A stretch of DNA of 64,000 nucleotides. Origin: Marinobacter persicus (lineage in GTDB: Bacteria; Pseudomonadota; Gammaproteobacteria; Pseudomonadales; Oleiphilaceae). The translations under genes were made by a program, and so were the position numbers. Shown here piece after piece: positions 41,621 through 50,511 of the stretch (position 1 is its first letter; the number at the start of each line of letters is the position of its first letter). The notes beneath the pieces are model-generated. The model saw only the letters and a list, made by a program, of their open reading frames with translations. It did no database searches and was not told the origin of the DNA. The DNA is taken from contig NZ_PTIV01000003.1 of NCBI RefSeq assembly GCF_002934325.1, positions 62,001 through 126,000 on the forward strand, read 5' to 3'.

Positions 41621-42700
41621 ATGGCCACTTCCCCAGAAGACAACCGCACCCACACACCACTGGCAGACATGCCAGGGCGTATTCGTCAGTGGGCCAAAGA
41701 CCTGGGCTTTGCCGACGCCGGCATCACGCTAGCCGATACCGGCCCCCATGCCGAACGCCTGCAACAATGGCTGAAAGCCGGGTACCACGGGCAGATGGGC
41801 TACATGGCCGATCACGGCGACAAGCGCTACACCCCCGATTCCCTGGTACCGGGGACGGCCCGGGTGATCTCGGTTCGCCTGGATTACCTGCCCGCGCCGG
41901 ACAACCCCAAACATACCCTGCAGAACCGGGAAAAGGCCTACATCACGCGCTACGCCCTTGGTCGCGATTACCACAAACTCATGCGCAAACGCCTGGCCAC
42001 CTTGGCCACATGGATCGACGAGGCGGTCAGTGGCTATGACTACCGGGCCTTCGTGGACAGCGCCCCGGTTCTGGAACGGGGGCTAGCGCAGCGGGCGGGG
42101 CTGGGCTGGATTGGCAAGAACAACATGCTGATTCACCCGAAGGCCGGCTCGTATTTCTTCCTGGGCGAAATCTTCACCAGTGCGCCCCTGCCGGTGGACG
42201 AACCGTTCGAGAAGCAGCACTGCGGCTCCTGCTCCGCCTGCCTGGAGGTTTGCCCCACCGATGCCTTTGTTGGTGCTCACTTACTCGATGCCCGGCGCTG
42301 CATCAGCTACCTCACGATCGAGCTCAAGGGACCGATCCCCGAGGAATTGCGCGCGAAGATGGGCAACCGGGTGTTTGGCTGCGACGACTGCCAGTTGGTG
42401 TGCCCCTGGAACAAATTCAGTAAGGCCACGGCGGAAAATGACTTCCAGCCCCGGCATGGACTGGACAATTCGGAACTGGCCGAACTGTTCCTGTGGACCG
42501 AGGCGCAGTTCCTCAAACGCACCGAAGGTTCGGCCATCCGCCGTACCGGCTACGAGAACTGGCTACGCAACCTGGCCGTCGGGCTGGGCAACGCACCTTC
42601 CACCATTCCCGTGATTGAGGCCCTGAAACAGCGGGCCGACCATCCTTCGGAACTGGTGCGCGAGCATGTGGCCTGGGCCCTGCGCCGTCACGGCCAGTAA
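41621..42700 (+). CDS. queG: Epoxyqueuosine reductase QueG
   Basis: 359 residues; cobalamin- and iron-sulfur-dependent last step of queuosine synthesis in tRNA. Two [4Fe-4S] motifs are seen: CGSCSACLEVCPTDAF (near 204) and CDDCQLVCPWN (near 254). ERGLAQRAGLGWIGKNNMLI is the family signature. A HEAT-like C-terminal part follows. It is convergent with orn, only 9 bases apart, with no clear terminator. Confidence 0.94.
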   Translation: MATSPEDNRTHTPLADMPGRIRQWAKDLGFADAGITLADTGPHAERLQQWLKAGYHGQMGYMADHGDKRYTPDSLVPGTARVISVRLDYLPAPDNPKHTLQNREKAYITRYALGRDYHKLMRKRLATLATWIDEAVSGYDYRAFVDSAPVLERGLAQRAGLGWIGKNNMLIHPKAGSYFFLGEIFTSAPLPVDEPFEKQHCGSCSACLEVCPTDAFVGAHLLDARRCISYLTIELKGPIPEELRAKMGNRVFGCDDCQLVCPWNKFSKATAENDFQPRHGLDNSELAELFLWTEAQFLKRTEGSAIRRTGYENWLRNLAVGLGNAPSTIPVIEALKQRADHPSELVREHVAWALRRHGQ

Positions 42701-42709
42701 GCTCCCGCT

Positions 42710-43261
42710 TTACTCCTGGAGTTTGAAGAACGTCTCGCGGTAGTGGCGCAGCTCGTTGATGGAATCGCGAATGTCGTCGAGTGCCAGGTGGCTGCCTTTC
42801 TTTTTTACGCCGTTGAGCACATCAGGGCGCCAACGGCGGGCCAGTTCCTTGATGGTGGACACGTCCAGGTTCCGGTAATGGAAGAAGCCTTCGAGTTCGG
42901 GCATGTATTTCACCAGGAAGCGGCGGTCCTGGCCGATGCTGTTGCCGCACAGGGGGGATTCGCCGGCGGACAGGTGTTCCTTGAGGAATTCGAGGGTGAT
43001 TTGCTCGGCTTCGGCTTCACTAACATTGCTTTCTTTCACCCGCTGGGTCAGTCCACTGGCACCATGGGTTTTGGTGCACCACTCGTCCATGGCGTCCAGC
43101 AGGCTGTCCGGCTGGTTAATGGCAATCACCGGGCCTTCAGCGACGGTGTTCAGCTCCGAATCGGTGATGATGGTCGCCATCTCAATGATCCGCTCTTTCT
43201 CCGGGTCCAGGCCTGTCATTTCCAGGTCTATCCAGACTAGCTTTGTGTTCTGTTCTGCCAT
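42710..43261 (-). CDS. orn: Oligoribonuclease Orn
   Basis: 183-residue DEDDh 3'-5' exoribonuclease that degrades dinucleotides, including pGpG from cyclic-di-GMP breakdown; the EAL protein and FimX nearby belong to that signalling field. Catalytic segments are [12 protein letters not shown] (near 10), [10 protein letters not shown] (near 107) and [11 protein letters not shown] (near 158). Upstream is a 511-base gap with hairpins C2 and C3. Confidence 0.96.
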   Translation of the reverse strand: MAEQNTKLVWIDLEMTGLDPEKERIIEMATIITDSELNTVAEGPVIAINQPDSLLDAMDEWCTKTHGASGLTQRVKESNVSEAEAEQITLEFLKEHLSAGESPLCGNSIGQDRRFLVKYMPELEGFFHYRNLDVSTIKELARRWRPDVLNGVKKKGSHLALDDIRDSINELRHYRETFFKLQE

Positions 43262-43300
43262 TTTTGGGCCTCTTTATTTGGGTGGCAGTGCGGGCGTGGT

Positions 43301-43396
43301 CGTGGGTTGGCTTTCCGAAAACCGCTACGAGCACATCCATGTGCGCTTATTTCAGGCCATCCATGGCCTTCAAAATTTTCGGAAAGCCAACCCACG
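43301..43396. repeat. Long hairpin repeat C2 (class C loop, reversed)
   Basis: A perfect 21-bp stem pairs 43301-43321 with 43376-43396, with weaker pairing outside. The loop has GCACA-TCCA-TGTGC (43331-43344) and AGGCCA-TCCA-TGGCCT (43354-43369), in reverse order and orientation to C1 and C3. The stem run GTGGGTTGGCTTT is also found in the B1 stem. Confidence 0.88.
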
Positions 43397-43552
43397 CCCC
43401 CACCCACACGTTCAAATTCCGTGCATGCCGCCTTGAAATAGAGCCAACAGCTTTATTTGGAAGCGCCATTGCTCCTGCGATCACAAATCTCTGGCTGTAG
43501 TGCTTACGACTTAAACCTTTTATTTCAGGCGAAAAGCAGTGAGCACAAAGGG

Positions 43553-43658
43553 GCCATGCGGGTAAGGCTTTCCAGGAGTATCTGAAGCCATGGATGGCTT
43601 CAGCTAAGCGCACAGGGATGTGCTCGCAGCGTCTCCTGGAAAGCCTTACCCGCATGGC
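43553..43658. repeat. Long hairpin repeat C3 (class C loop)
   Basis: A perfect 26-bp stem pairs 43553-43578 with 43633-43658. The loop has CTGAAGCCA-TGGA-TGGCTTCAG (43582-43603) and GCACA-GGGA-TGTGC (43610-43623). It is inverted relative to C2. The rest of the 43262-43772 gap between orn and rsgA shows no gene. Confidence 0.88.
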
Positions 43659-43772
43659 ACCCCGCACCGCAACTTTCAGGCTACAAGGTTGAAAGCCAGC
43701 ACCGAAGTTAACCCATTGTCCATGATTCACGTATCATGTGTCACACCACTTCCCCGGAAAACGTACGAGTAC

Positions 43773-44828
43773 ATGGCCAAACGCAGACTGAACAAACGCC
43801 AGCAATGGCGTATCGAGAAAATCCAGAAAGAGCGGGCCAACCGGGCCGCGCGCAAAGAGAAAGCCGTTCAGGAACAGGCCGAGGCCGGGGAGCTTGGCGT
43901 CGAGCAACAGGGGTTGGTGATCGCTCACTTTGGGCAGCAGCTCGACATCGAGGCACTTGAGGGAGAAACCCAGAGTCAGGTATTCCGCTGCTTCGTGCGG
44001 GCCAACATCGACAGTCTGGTGACCGGCGACAAGGTTATCTGGCGCCCGGGCAAAAGCGAGACCGGGGTGATTGTCGCCCGATGCGACCGGGACAACCTGC
44101 TGCAGCGACCGGACAATTTCGGGGCGCTGAAGCCGGTGGCGGCGAACATTGACCATATTATCCTAGTGATTGCCCCGGAACCCGAGCCCCACGACAACCT
44201 GATTGACCGCTATCTCGTCGCATCTGAAACCGCAGACATTCCTGCGGTGATCCTGCTGAACAAGACCGACCTGATTGGTGAGCATAACCGCGAGCAGATC
44301 CAGACCCTGCTCTCGCGGTATGAAAACCTGGGGTATCAGGTGGTGCAAACCTCGGCAGCAAGTGCCCAGGATGCGCCGGCACCGGAAGTCCAGGAACTGG
44401 TAAAAGGCCAGACCAGTGTTTTTGTGGGTCAGTCGGGTGTGGGCAAGTCATCGATCATCCAGACTCTGCTGCCGGACCAAAGCCTGCGCGTGGGGGCTGT
44501 ATCCGAGAGTACCGGCAAGGGCGTTCACACCACCACCACTGCCCGCCTGTTCCACCTGCCCATTGGCGGGGATCTGATTGATTCACCGGGCATCCGGGAA
44601 TTTGGCCTCTGGCACATGACGCCACAGGAACTGGAGTACGGTTTCCGGGAGATTCGGCCGCTGATCGGCCACTGCAAGTTCCGCAACTGCCGCCACATGG
44701 GCGACCCGGGTTGCGCACTGGACGCGGCGGCCGAGGCGGGCGACATTTCACCGGAGCGGCTGAAGAGCTTTCATCGCATCCTCCAGGACATGACCGAGCA
44801 GCAGGCCCGGGGGCTTAAGCTCTCCTGA
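43773..44828 (+). CDS. rsgA: Ribosome small-subunit GTPase RsgA
   Basis: 351 residues; circularly permuted GTPase that checks late 30S assembly. NKTDLIG (G4, near 186) precedes GQSGVGKSSII (G1, near 220). The zinc-binding tail CKFRNCRHMGDPGCAL is near 288. The basic N-terminus MAKRRLNKRQQWR sets the start; the open frame from 43620 would run through hairpin C3. Confidence 0.95.
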   Translation: MAKRRLNKRQQWRIEKIQKERANRAARKEKAVQEQAEAGELGVEQQGLVIAHFGQQLDIEALEGETQSQVFRCFVRANIDSLVTGDKVIWRPGKSETGVIVARCDRDNLLQRPDNFGALKPVAANIDHIILVIAPEPEPHDNLIDRYLVASETADIPAVILLNKTDLIGEHNREQIQTLLSRYENLGYQVVQTSAASAQDAPAPEVQELVKGQTSVFVGQSGVGKSSIIQTLLPDQSLRVGAVSESTGKGVHTTTTARLFHLPIGGDLIDSPGIREFGLWHMTPQELEYGFREIRPLIGHCKFRNCRHMGDPGCALDAAAEAGDISPERLKSFHRILQDMTEQQARGLKLS

Positions 44829-44855
44829 GCCAGACGCCGGCTTGGTCGGCGCCTG

Positions 44856-45815
44856 CTACCAGTTGAGCTCGCCCGGCGCGGGTTCATCAGGCTGGTTGAA
44901 CCAGTCATCACCTTCCAGTTGTTTCATCGCGTCCTGTTGCTGCTCTTCGCTGGGCTGGGTGAGGTCAATCAGAGGCTTGTCCGGGCGCGAAGCGCCGCTC
45001 TGGATGTCGTCGGCGGTTTTCTTGTTCAGGACGATGATGGAGATTCGACGGTTGACCGGCGCCCTGGGGTTTTCCTTGTCGAACAACACAGAGTCACTCA
45101 AACCCACCACCCGGGCGATCTGCTCCGGGCGCACACCACCAGCCACCAGAGCCCTTCGTGCGGTGTTGGCGCGATCGGCTGACAACTCCCAGTTGGTGTA
45201 ACCGGGGCGGCCGCTGAAAGGCGTCGAATCCGTATGGCCGGTAATGCTGAGCTTGTTGTTAACAGTTCCCAGGGTGTCCGCCAGCTCAAACAGGATGTCC
45301 TGTGAATAATATTTCAGCTCGGCCCGCCCACTGTCGAACATGGGGCGGCCGGAGCGATCAACGATCTGGATACGCAGACCTTCATCCGTGATATCGATCA
45401 GCAGCTGATCCTTGAATTCCTTCAGGGTCTCGCTTTGCTCGATGCGCTCCTGGAGCTCCTGGAACAGCTCCTGCATTCGGCGCTGCTCCAGGGTTTCGGA
45501 CAGTTGGTCGACGGTTTCGTCTTTCAGCTGAATCTGATTAGGTGCCACGTCCTGCGTTGATTCCTGGATCACCGACGCACTGCCCTCCAGATCCACTGGA
45601 CTTGGTGAACCACCCTCGGTAAAGCCAACAGGATCTTTGAAGTAACCCTCAACCGCCAGCTTCTGCTCCGGGGTCGCCGTGGCGGTTAGCCACAGCACCA
45701 GGAAGAAGGCCATCATGGCGGTGGCAAAATCGGCAAACGCCACTTTCCAGGAGCCACCGTGATGACCGGCGACCACCTTCTTCTTGCGTTTGATGATTAT
45801 CGGCTGTTCTTCCAC
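44856..45815 (-). CDS. motB: Flagellar stator protein MotB
   Basis: 319 residues. One membrane helix (about 28-46) has the proton-binding aspartate D29 in the motif SWKVAFADFATAMMAF. A periplasmic OmpA-like peptidoglycan-binding domain (about 150-270) includes ITGHTDSTPFSG and NWELSADRANTARR. The acidic, Gln-rich tail is longer than the E. coli one. It starts 35 bases after motA. The Lys/Arg-rich N-terminus is typical. Confidence 0.94.
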   Translation of the reverse strand: MEEQPIIIKRKKKVVAGHHGGSWKVAFADFATAMMAFFLVLWLTATATPEQKLAVEGYFKDPVGFTEGGSPSPVDLEGSASVIQESTQDVAPNQIQLKDETVDQLSETLEQRRMQELFQELQERIEQSETLKEFKDQLLIDITDEGLRIQIVDRSGRPMFDSGRAELKYYSQDILFELADTLGTVNNKLSITGHTDSTPFSGRPGYTNWELSADRANTARRALVAGGVRPEQIARVVGLSDSVLFDKENPRAPVNRRISIIVLNKKTADDIQSGASRPDKPLIDLTQPSEEQQQDAMKQLEGDDWFNQPDEPAPGELNW

Positions 45816-45850
45816 GCCCTACTCCGTCTAGCCCGATGCCTGGACAATGA

Positions 45851-46702
45851 TCACTTGGAACGCACGTGGTCGTTCAGTTCCTGGAACCCAGGCCGTTTAT
45901 CGGTGGGCAGCGATTTGCGGCCAAACTCGATGGCCATCTGGGGCGCCTGGCCGGAGACGGTCGCAACGATGGCTGATTTCACACACTCATAGGCCTTGAG
46001 TTCGTACTTGGCGGCATGTTCCAGTGCAATCGAGGTGGGGCCGATGAAACCATAGCCCATCCAGATACCCATAAAGGTACCCACCAGGGCCGCGGCCACA
46101 CTCAAGCCAATGCGTTCGGGGCCTTCGCTCAGGAAGTTCATGGTGATGACGATCCCCAGAACGGCAGCAACAATACCCAGGCCCGGCAAGGCGTCGGCGA
46201 TCTTGTTAACCGCGTGAGCCGGCTCCTCAAGCTCATGCTGACGGCTATCAATCTCGTTTTCCATCATGCCTTCAAGCTCGTGGGCCGCCATATTGCCGGT
46301 ACTGATAATGCGCAGGTAATCGGTGATGAAATCCAGCAGGTACTTTGACTTCATCACGGCCGGATACCGGGTAAAAATCTGGCTGCTCTCCGGATTATCG
46401 ATGTCTTCTTCAATGGCCATCACGCCCTGTTTACGGGATTTGTCGAAAATCTCGTACATCAGGCTCAGAAGATCCATGTAATAGGACTTATTGAATGGCG
46501 AACCAGTCAGCAGGCGAAGCACACCCTGAAACACTTCCTTGATGGTATGCAGGGAATTGGAAATAACGAACGACCCCACGGCAGCACCGCCAATAATCAG
46601 CACCTCGGTTGGCTGCCAGAGTACAGCCAGATTGCCGCCGTGCAGGACGTAGCCGCCCAGCACGCTGGCAATAACTATTACAGCTCCAATAATCAACAAC
46701 AT
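45851..46702 (-). CDS. motA: Flagellar stator protein MotA
   Basis: 283 residues with four membrane helices (about 3-22, 32-52, 165-190, 200-222) and a cytoplasmic loop carrying the charged residues that contact the rotor. With MotB it forms the proton-driven stator. The first residues (MLLIIGAVIVIASVLGGYVL) match the family. Confidence 0.95.
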   Translation of the reverse strand: MLLIIGAVIVIASVLGGYVLHGGNLAVLWQPTEVLIIGGAAVGSFVISNSLHTIKEVFQGVLRLLTGSPFNKSYYMDLLSLMYEIFDKSRKQGVMAIEEDIDNPESSQIFTRYPAVMKSKYLLDFITDYLRIISTGNMAAHELEGMMENEIDSRQHELEEPAHAVNKIADALPGLGIVAAVLGIVITMNFLSEGPERIGLSVAAALVGTFMGIWMGYGFIGPTSIALEHAAKYELKAYECVKSAIVATVSGQAPQMAIEFGRKSLPTDKRPGFQELNDHVRSK

Positions 46703-46740
46703 GGGATCAATGTACGCCTTTCGTCCGATTAAGGGGGTCG

Positions 46741-46749
46741 ATCATAGCA
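46741..46749 (-). promoter_or_regulatory. Possible extended -10 of motAB
   Basis: Minus strand TGCTATGAT is an extended -10 element 39 bases before the motA ATG. No convincing -35 and no flagellar sigma-28 box was found. Confidence 0.4.
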
Positions 46750-46845
46750 AGCCTCTGCCGCAACCGCGAAACTTCAAAACCATTTCTATACAGTGGTTAC
46801 AATTTGATAAACTTGCCGGTCGTTTTAACGCAAGAGACTTCATGG

Positions 46846-47712
46846 ATGCTTGATAAACTGTTTGTTCTCAGCCAGTACGTAACCCCGCAGCTGGCGGTTT
46901 CCCGGTTGGCCGGCCGCCTCGCCGACATGGACGTAGCGCCTGCCCTGAAGAACCGGGTCATCAAATGGTTTATCGGCCGGTACGGCGTGAACATGAGTGA
47001 AGCCCTTGAACCGGACCTCACCGCCTACCCCACTTTTAACGCCTTCTTCACGCGGGCCCTGAAAGACGGAGCCCGGCCCATCGAGGGTGACGAGACGGTG
47101 TTTACCAGCCCCGTGGATGGCACCATCAGTCAGTTGGGGCAAGTCAGCCGCGATCGCGTATTCCAGGCCAAGGGGCAATCCTTCAGCCTCACCGAACTGC
47201 TCGGTGGCGATGCTGAACGCGCCGCGCCCTTTGAGGACGGCGAGTTTGCGACCGTCTACCTGTCACCCAGCGACTATCACCGCATTCACATGCCCATGGC
47301 CGGCACCCTCACAGGCATGACCTATGTGCCCGGCAAGCTGTTCTCGGTCAATCCGACCACCGCCGAACAGGTACCCAACCTCTTTGCCCGCAACGAACGG
47401 GTTATTTGCCTGTTCGATACTGAGGCCGGCCCCATGGCACTGGTGCTGGTGGGGGCGATGATTGTCGGCAGCGTGGAGACCACCTGGGCCGGCGTGGTCG
47501 CGCCCAACCCTCACCAGGTTTCTCACTGGGAGTACAGCGGCGATGAAGCCCCGCGCTTTGAAAAAGGTGAAGAAATGGGCCGTTTCCGCCTTGGCTCCAC
47601 GGTCATCGCCGTCATGCCTAAAGGCAGCGTGCAGTGGAACGCGGACCAGATTGCCGGCAAGAAAGTCCGTCTGGGCGAGGCCTTCGGGGCGCTGGATAAT
47701 AAAGACGCCTGA
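46846..47712 (+). CDS. psd: Phosphatidylserine decarboxylase
   Basis: 288-residue proenzyme making phosphatidylethanolamine at the inner membrane. Self-cleavage site LGST at 249-252 (pyruvoyl from S251) lies near the C-terminus, and the PSDYHRIHMP segment at 141-150 is the catalytic histidine region. The start is taken at MLDKLFVLSQ; the frame is open to 46804. Convergent with epmA, 5 bases apart. Confidence 0.94.
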   Translation: MLDKLFVLSQYVTPQLAVSRLAGRLADMDVAPALKNRVIKWFIGRYGVNMSEALEPDLTAYPTFNAFFTRALKDGARPIEGDETVFTSPVDGTISQLGQVSRDRVFQAKGQSFSLTELLGGDAERAAPFEDGEFATVYLSPSDYHRIHMPMAGTLTGMTYVPGKLFSVNPTTAEQVPNLFARNERVICLFDTEAGPMALVLVGAMIVGSVETTWAGVVAPNPHQVSHWEYSGDEAPRFEKGEEMGRFRLGSTVIAVMPKGSVQWNADQIAGKKVRLGEAFGALDNKDA

Positions 47713-47717
47713 GCGCC

Positions 47718-48686
47718 TCAGGCCCGCTCTATCGGAAAGGCCAGCACATCGCTGATGTCGCTGGTTCCCAGCTTGAGCATAAGCAACCGATCCAGTCCCA
47801 GCGCCACGCCCGAACACTCCGGCAGCCCGGCACCCACCGCCGCCAGGAACGCTTCGTCCAACGCCATTTCCGGCTTACCGGCGCGTTTACGCTGCTCGTT
47901 ATCCGCCATAAAACGCTGGCGTTGCTCCCGGGCATCGGTCAGTTCCCAGTAGCCGTTGCACAACTCAAGCCCCTGACAATAAAGCTCGAAGCGGTGGGCC
48001 ACCGGATACCCATCTTCTGTTGAGATCCGGGCCAGCGCCGCCTGCGAGGCCGGGTAATGGGTGATAAATGCTGGCCTGCCCTGCCCCAGCGTCGGTTCCA
48101 CCTGAAAGCTCATTACCAAATCCAGGCAGCCATCCCTGCCCAGCCCCGCCAGCTGCTCGGGCTCAAGCCACTGCTCACAGTACCGCTGCAGATCCCGGTC
48201 GCTGATGGTCATGGGGTCAAAGCCGGCGCTCCGCCGGACCGCCTCACGGTAAGTGACAACCTCGGGCCAATCACAATCCAGCCAACCGCAGACCAGCTCG
48301 GCCACTTCGGCCATTAACTCCGAATCATCAAAGCCTTCCCGGTACCACTCAAGCATGGAGAATTCCGGGTTATGACGCCGACCCCGCTCGCCGCTGCGGA
48401 ACACCCGGGACACCTGGAAGATCGATCCGGAGCCGGCCGCCAGCAGCCGTTTCATGTGGTATTCCGGCGAAGTCTGCAGCCAGCCCTGCGGCACCTCTCC
48501 CAGCCCAGGCTGGGCTGCCACGCCGTCCAGGTTCACATCGGTCACACCATGGCGCCCCAGCACCGGGGTTTCCACCTCCAGCACCCCACGTTGCGCAAAA
48601 AAGCCGCGCACATATTGCAACTGCTGTGCGCGGCTTTTCAGGGCATCCCAGGAGGCCGTCGGCCGCCAGGAAGAGTCCATCGTCAT
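47718..48686 (-). CDS. epmA: EF-P--(R)-beta-lysine ligase EpmA
   Basis: 322 residues, a class II lysyl-tRNA-synthetase-like core without the anticodon domain. Motif 2 is FRSGERGRRHNPEFSMLEWY (near 95); motif 3 is GVALGLDRLLMLKLG (near 300). It attaches beta-lysine to K34 of EF-P, encoded just upstream (8 bases). The beta-lysine is made by EpmB, encoded divergently. Confidence 0.94.
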   Translation of the reverse strand: MTMDSSWRPTASWDALKSRAQQLQYVRGFFAQRGVLEVETPVLGRHGVTDVNLDGVAAQPGLGEVPQGWLQTSPEYHMKRLLAAGSGSIFQVSRVFRSGERGRRHNPEFSMLEWYREGFDDSELMAEVAELVCGWLDCDWPEVVTYREAVRRSAGFDPMTISDRDLQRYCEQWLEPEQLAGLGRDGCLDLVMSFQVEPTLGQGRPAFITHYPASQAALARISTEDGYPVAHRFELYCQGLELCNGYWELTDAREQRQRFMADNEQRKRAGKPEMALDEAFLAAVGAGLPECSGVALGLDRLLMLKLGTSDISDVLAFPIERA

Positions 48687-48694
48687 CGGAGAAA

Positions 48695-49270
48695 TCAGCT
48701 GCTCTTGACGCGGCTGACGTACTCACCGGTGCGGGTGTCCACTTTCAGCACCTCACCGATGGTGATAAACAACGGGACGTTCACCACGGCGCCGGTCGAA
48801 AGAGTCGCGGGCTTGGAGCCGCCCTGGGCGGTGTCACCTTTCATGCCAGGATCGGTGTCCACCACTTCCAGCTCCACGAAGTTCGGCGGGGTCACGCTGA
48901 GCGGGGCGTCGTTGTACAGAGTCACGGTGTACGTGTCCTGCTCCTTGAGCCACTTGATGGTGTCACCCACGGCCTTTTCACTGGCCGGGTACTGCTCGAA
49001 GGAGCCATCGGTCATCATGAAGTACCAGAACTCACCATCGGAATACAGGTACTCCATATCCAGCTCGACCACATCGGCCGCCTCGAGGCTTTCGCCGGAC
49101 TTGAAGGTGCGTTCCCAGACCCGGTTGGTCATCAGGTTGCGCAGCTTGACGCGATTGAACGCCTGGCCCTTGCCCGGTTTGACGAATTCGTTTTCCAGCA
49201 TGATGCAGGGGTCACCATCCAGCAAAACCTTGAGACCGCCGCGAAATTCGTTGGTAGAATATGAAGCCAT
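48695..49270 (-). CDS. efp: Elongation factor P
   Basis: 191 residues, three beta-barrel domains; rescues ribosomes stalled on polyproline. The modified lysine is K34 in [11 protein letters not shown], matching the lysylated type rather than the rhamnosylated arginine type of Pseudomonas. The start at [12 protein letters not shown] fits the family; the frame is open to 49786 only because it runs antisense through epmB. Confidence 0.96.
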   Translation of the reverse strand: MASYSTNEFRGGLKVLLDGDPCIMLENEFVKPGKGQAFNRVKLRNLMTNRVWERTFKSGESLEAADVVELDMEYLYSDGEFWYFMMTDGSFEQYPASEKAVGDTIKWLKEQDTYTVTLYNDAPLSVTPPNFVELEVVDTDPGMKGDTAQGGSKPATLSTGAVVNVPLFITIGEVLKVDTRTGEYVSRVKSS

Positions 49271-49300
49271 GAAATGTTCACCTGACGTAATGTCGTTAAA

Positions 49301-50386
49301 ATGCCAAAAGTCGCTATGATACAGCGAACCCCCGCCTCGATAGAAGCCCGGGAAAGCAGCCAGCGCCCCGCCACCGGGACAGCGACCCTTCAGATTCCCG
49401 AACCCAGGCCGGATTGGCAGAAACTGATGAGCAACGCCATCACCAGCCCCGAGGAACTTCTGAAACGGCTTGGGCTTCCCGTGGAGCCCTGGTTGAAAGG
49501 TGCCCGGGCCGGTCATGGGCTTTTCCCGGTTCGCGTGCCCGAGCCCTTTGTGCAGCGCATGCAGCCAGGCAACCCGAATGACCCGCTGCTCCGCCAGGTA
49601 TTGCCACTCATTGAGGAAAGCCATCAGGAACCCGGTTTTGTCCGGGACCCCCTGGGCGAAGATGACGCCATCCAGACCACCGGGTTGATCCGCAAGTACC
49701 GCAGCCGGGCTTTGCTGATGGTCACCGGCCACTGCGCCATCAACTGCCGGTACTGTTTTCGGCGACACTTTCCCTACGGCGAACACCGGCTGTCACCGGA
49801 CGACCGACACGAGGTTATCAACACCCTGACCGCCAGCCCGGAGATCAACGAAGTGATCTTCAGCGGCGGCGATCCCCTGGCGGCCAACGACCGGCTGCTG
49901 GCCCAGTGGGCAGAACTCCTCGACACGGTTCCTCACCTCCGCCGCCTGCGCATTCACTCGCGCCTGCCGGTGGTCATTCCCCAGCGGGTGAATGACTCAC
50001 TGCTGAAATGGCTGTCGGAAAGCCGACTGCAAAAAGTCCTGGTGGTGCACATCAACCACCCGGCCGAACTTGATCAGGCAACCCGCCAGGCATTGTCACG
50101 ACTGCGGGAAGCCGGCGTCACCCTGCTGAACCAGAGCGTGATCCTCAAAGGTGTGAACGATTCCACAGACACTCTCGCGCAACTGAGCGAGACCCTGTTC
50201 GAGGCGGGAGTCATGCCCTATTATCTACATGCGTTTGACCCGGTGGAGGGCGCCCACCACTTTGCAGTGAATGACGACCGGGCAAAAGCCCTGGTCCGTG
50301 AGTTGATGGAACAACTCCCGGGATTCCTGGTTCCCAAACTGGTGCGGGAACTGCCTGGAGCCGCCAGTAAGACGCCGCTGCTGTAA
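49301..50386 (+). CDS. epmB: EF-P beta-lysylation protein EpmB (lysine 2,3-aminomutase type)
   Basis: 361 residues; radical-SAM, PLP-dependent enzyme converting lysine to (R)-beta-lysine for EpmA. The cluster motif is C145-x3-C149-x2-C152 ([17 protein letters not shown]). IFSGGDPL and [12 protein letters not shown] follow. The start could be 49301 or ATG 49316; the first 35 residues are variable in the family. It is divergent from efp with 30 bases between starts, so promoters must overlap coding sequence. Confidence 0.93.
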   Translation: MPKVAMIQRTPASIEARESSQRPATGTATLQIPEPRPDWQKLMSNAITSPEELLKRLGLPVEPWLKGARAGHGLFPVRVPEPFVQRMQPGNPNDPLLRQVLPLIEESHQEPGFVRDPLGEDDAIQTTGLIRKYRSRALLMVTGHCAINCRYCFRRHFPYGEHRLSPDDRHEVINTLTASPEINEVIFSGGDPLAANDRLLAQWAELLDTVPHLRRLRIHSRLPVVIPQRVNDSLLKWLSESRLQKVLVVHINHPAELDQATRQALSRLREAGVTLLNQSVILKGVNDSTDTLAQLSETLFEAGVMPYYLHAFDPVEGAHHFAVNDDRAKALVRELMEQLPGFLVPKLVRELPGAASKTPLL

Positions 50387-50511
50387 GCAGTTGGCGACTC
50401 GCTTTTTTTAGCGGTTTTGCTATCCTGAACTTTATTGTTTATCAATAATTACGGCATTTTTCTTAAGCGCTTTCAAACGCGCAGGTGCCGTACAGACATT
50501 GGCGTTGAAAC

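Noticed and set aside
46703..46845. A sigma-28 flagellar promoter for motAB.
   Set aside because: No TAAA-N15-GCCGATAA-like sequence was found; only an extended -10 is visible.
48695..49786. EF-P with a 172-residue N-terminal extension.
   Set aside because: The extension runs antisense through epmB; the conserved start MASYSTNEF is at 49270.
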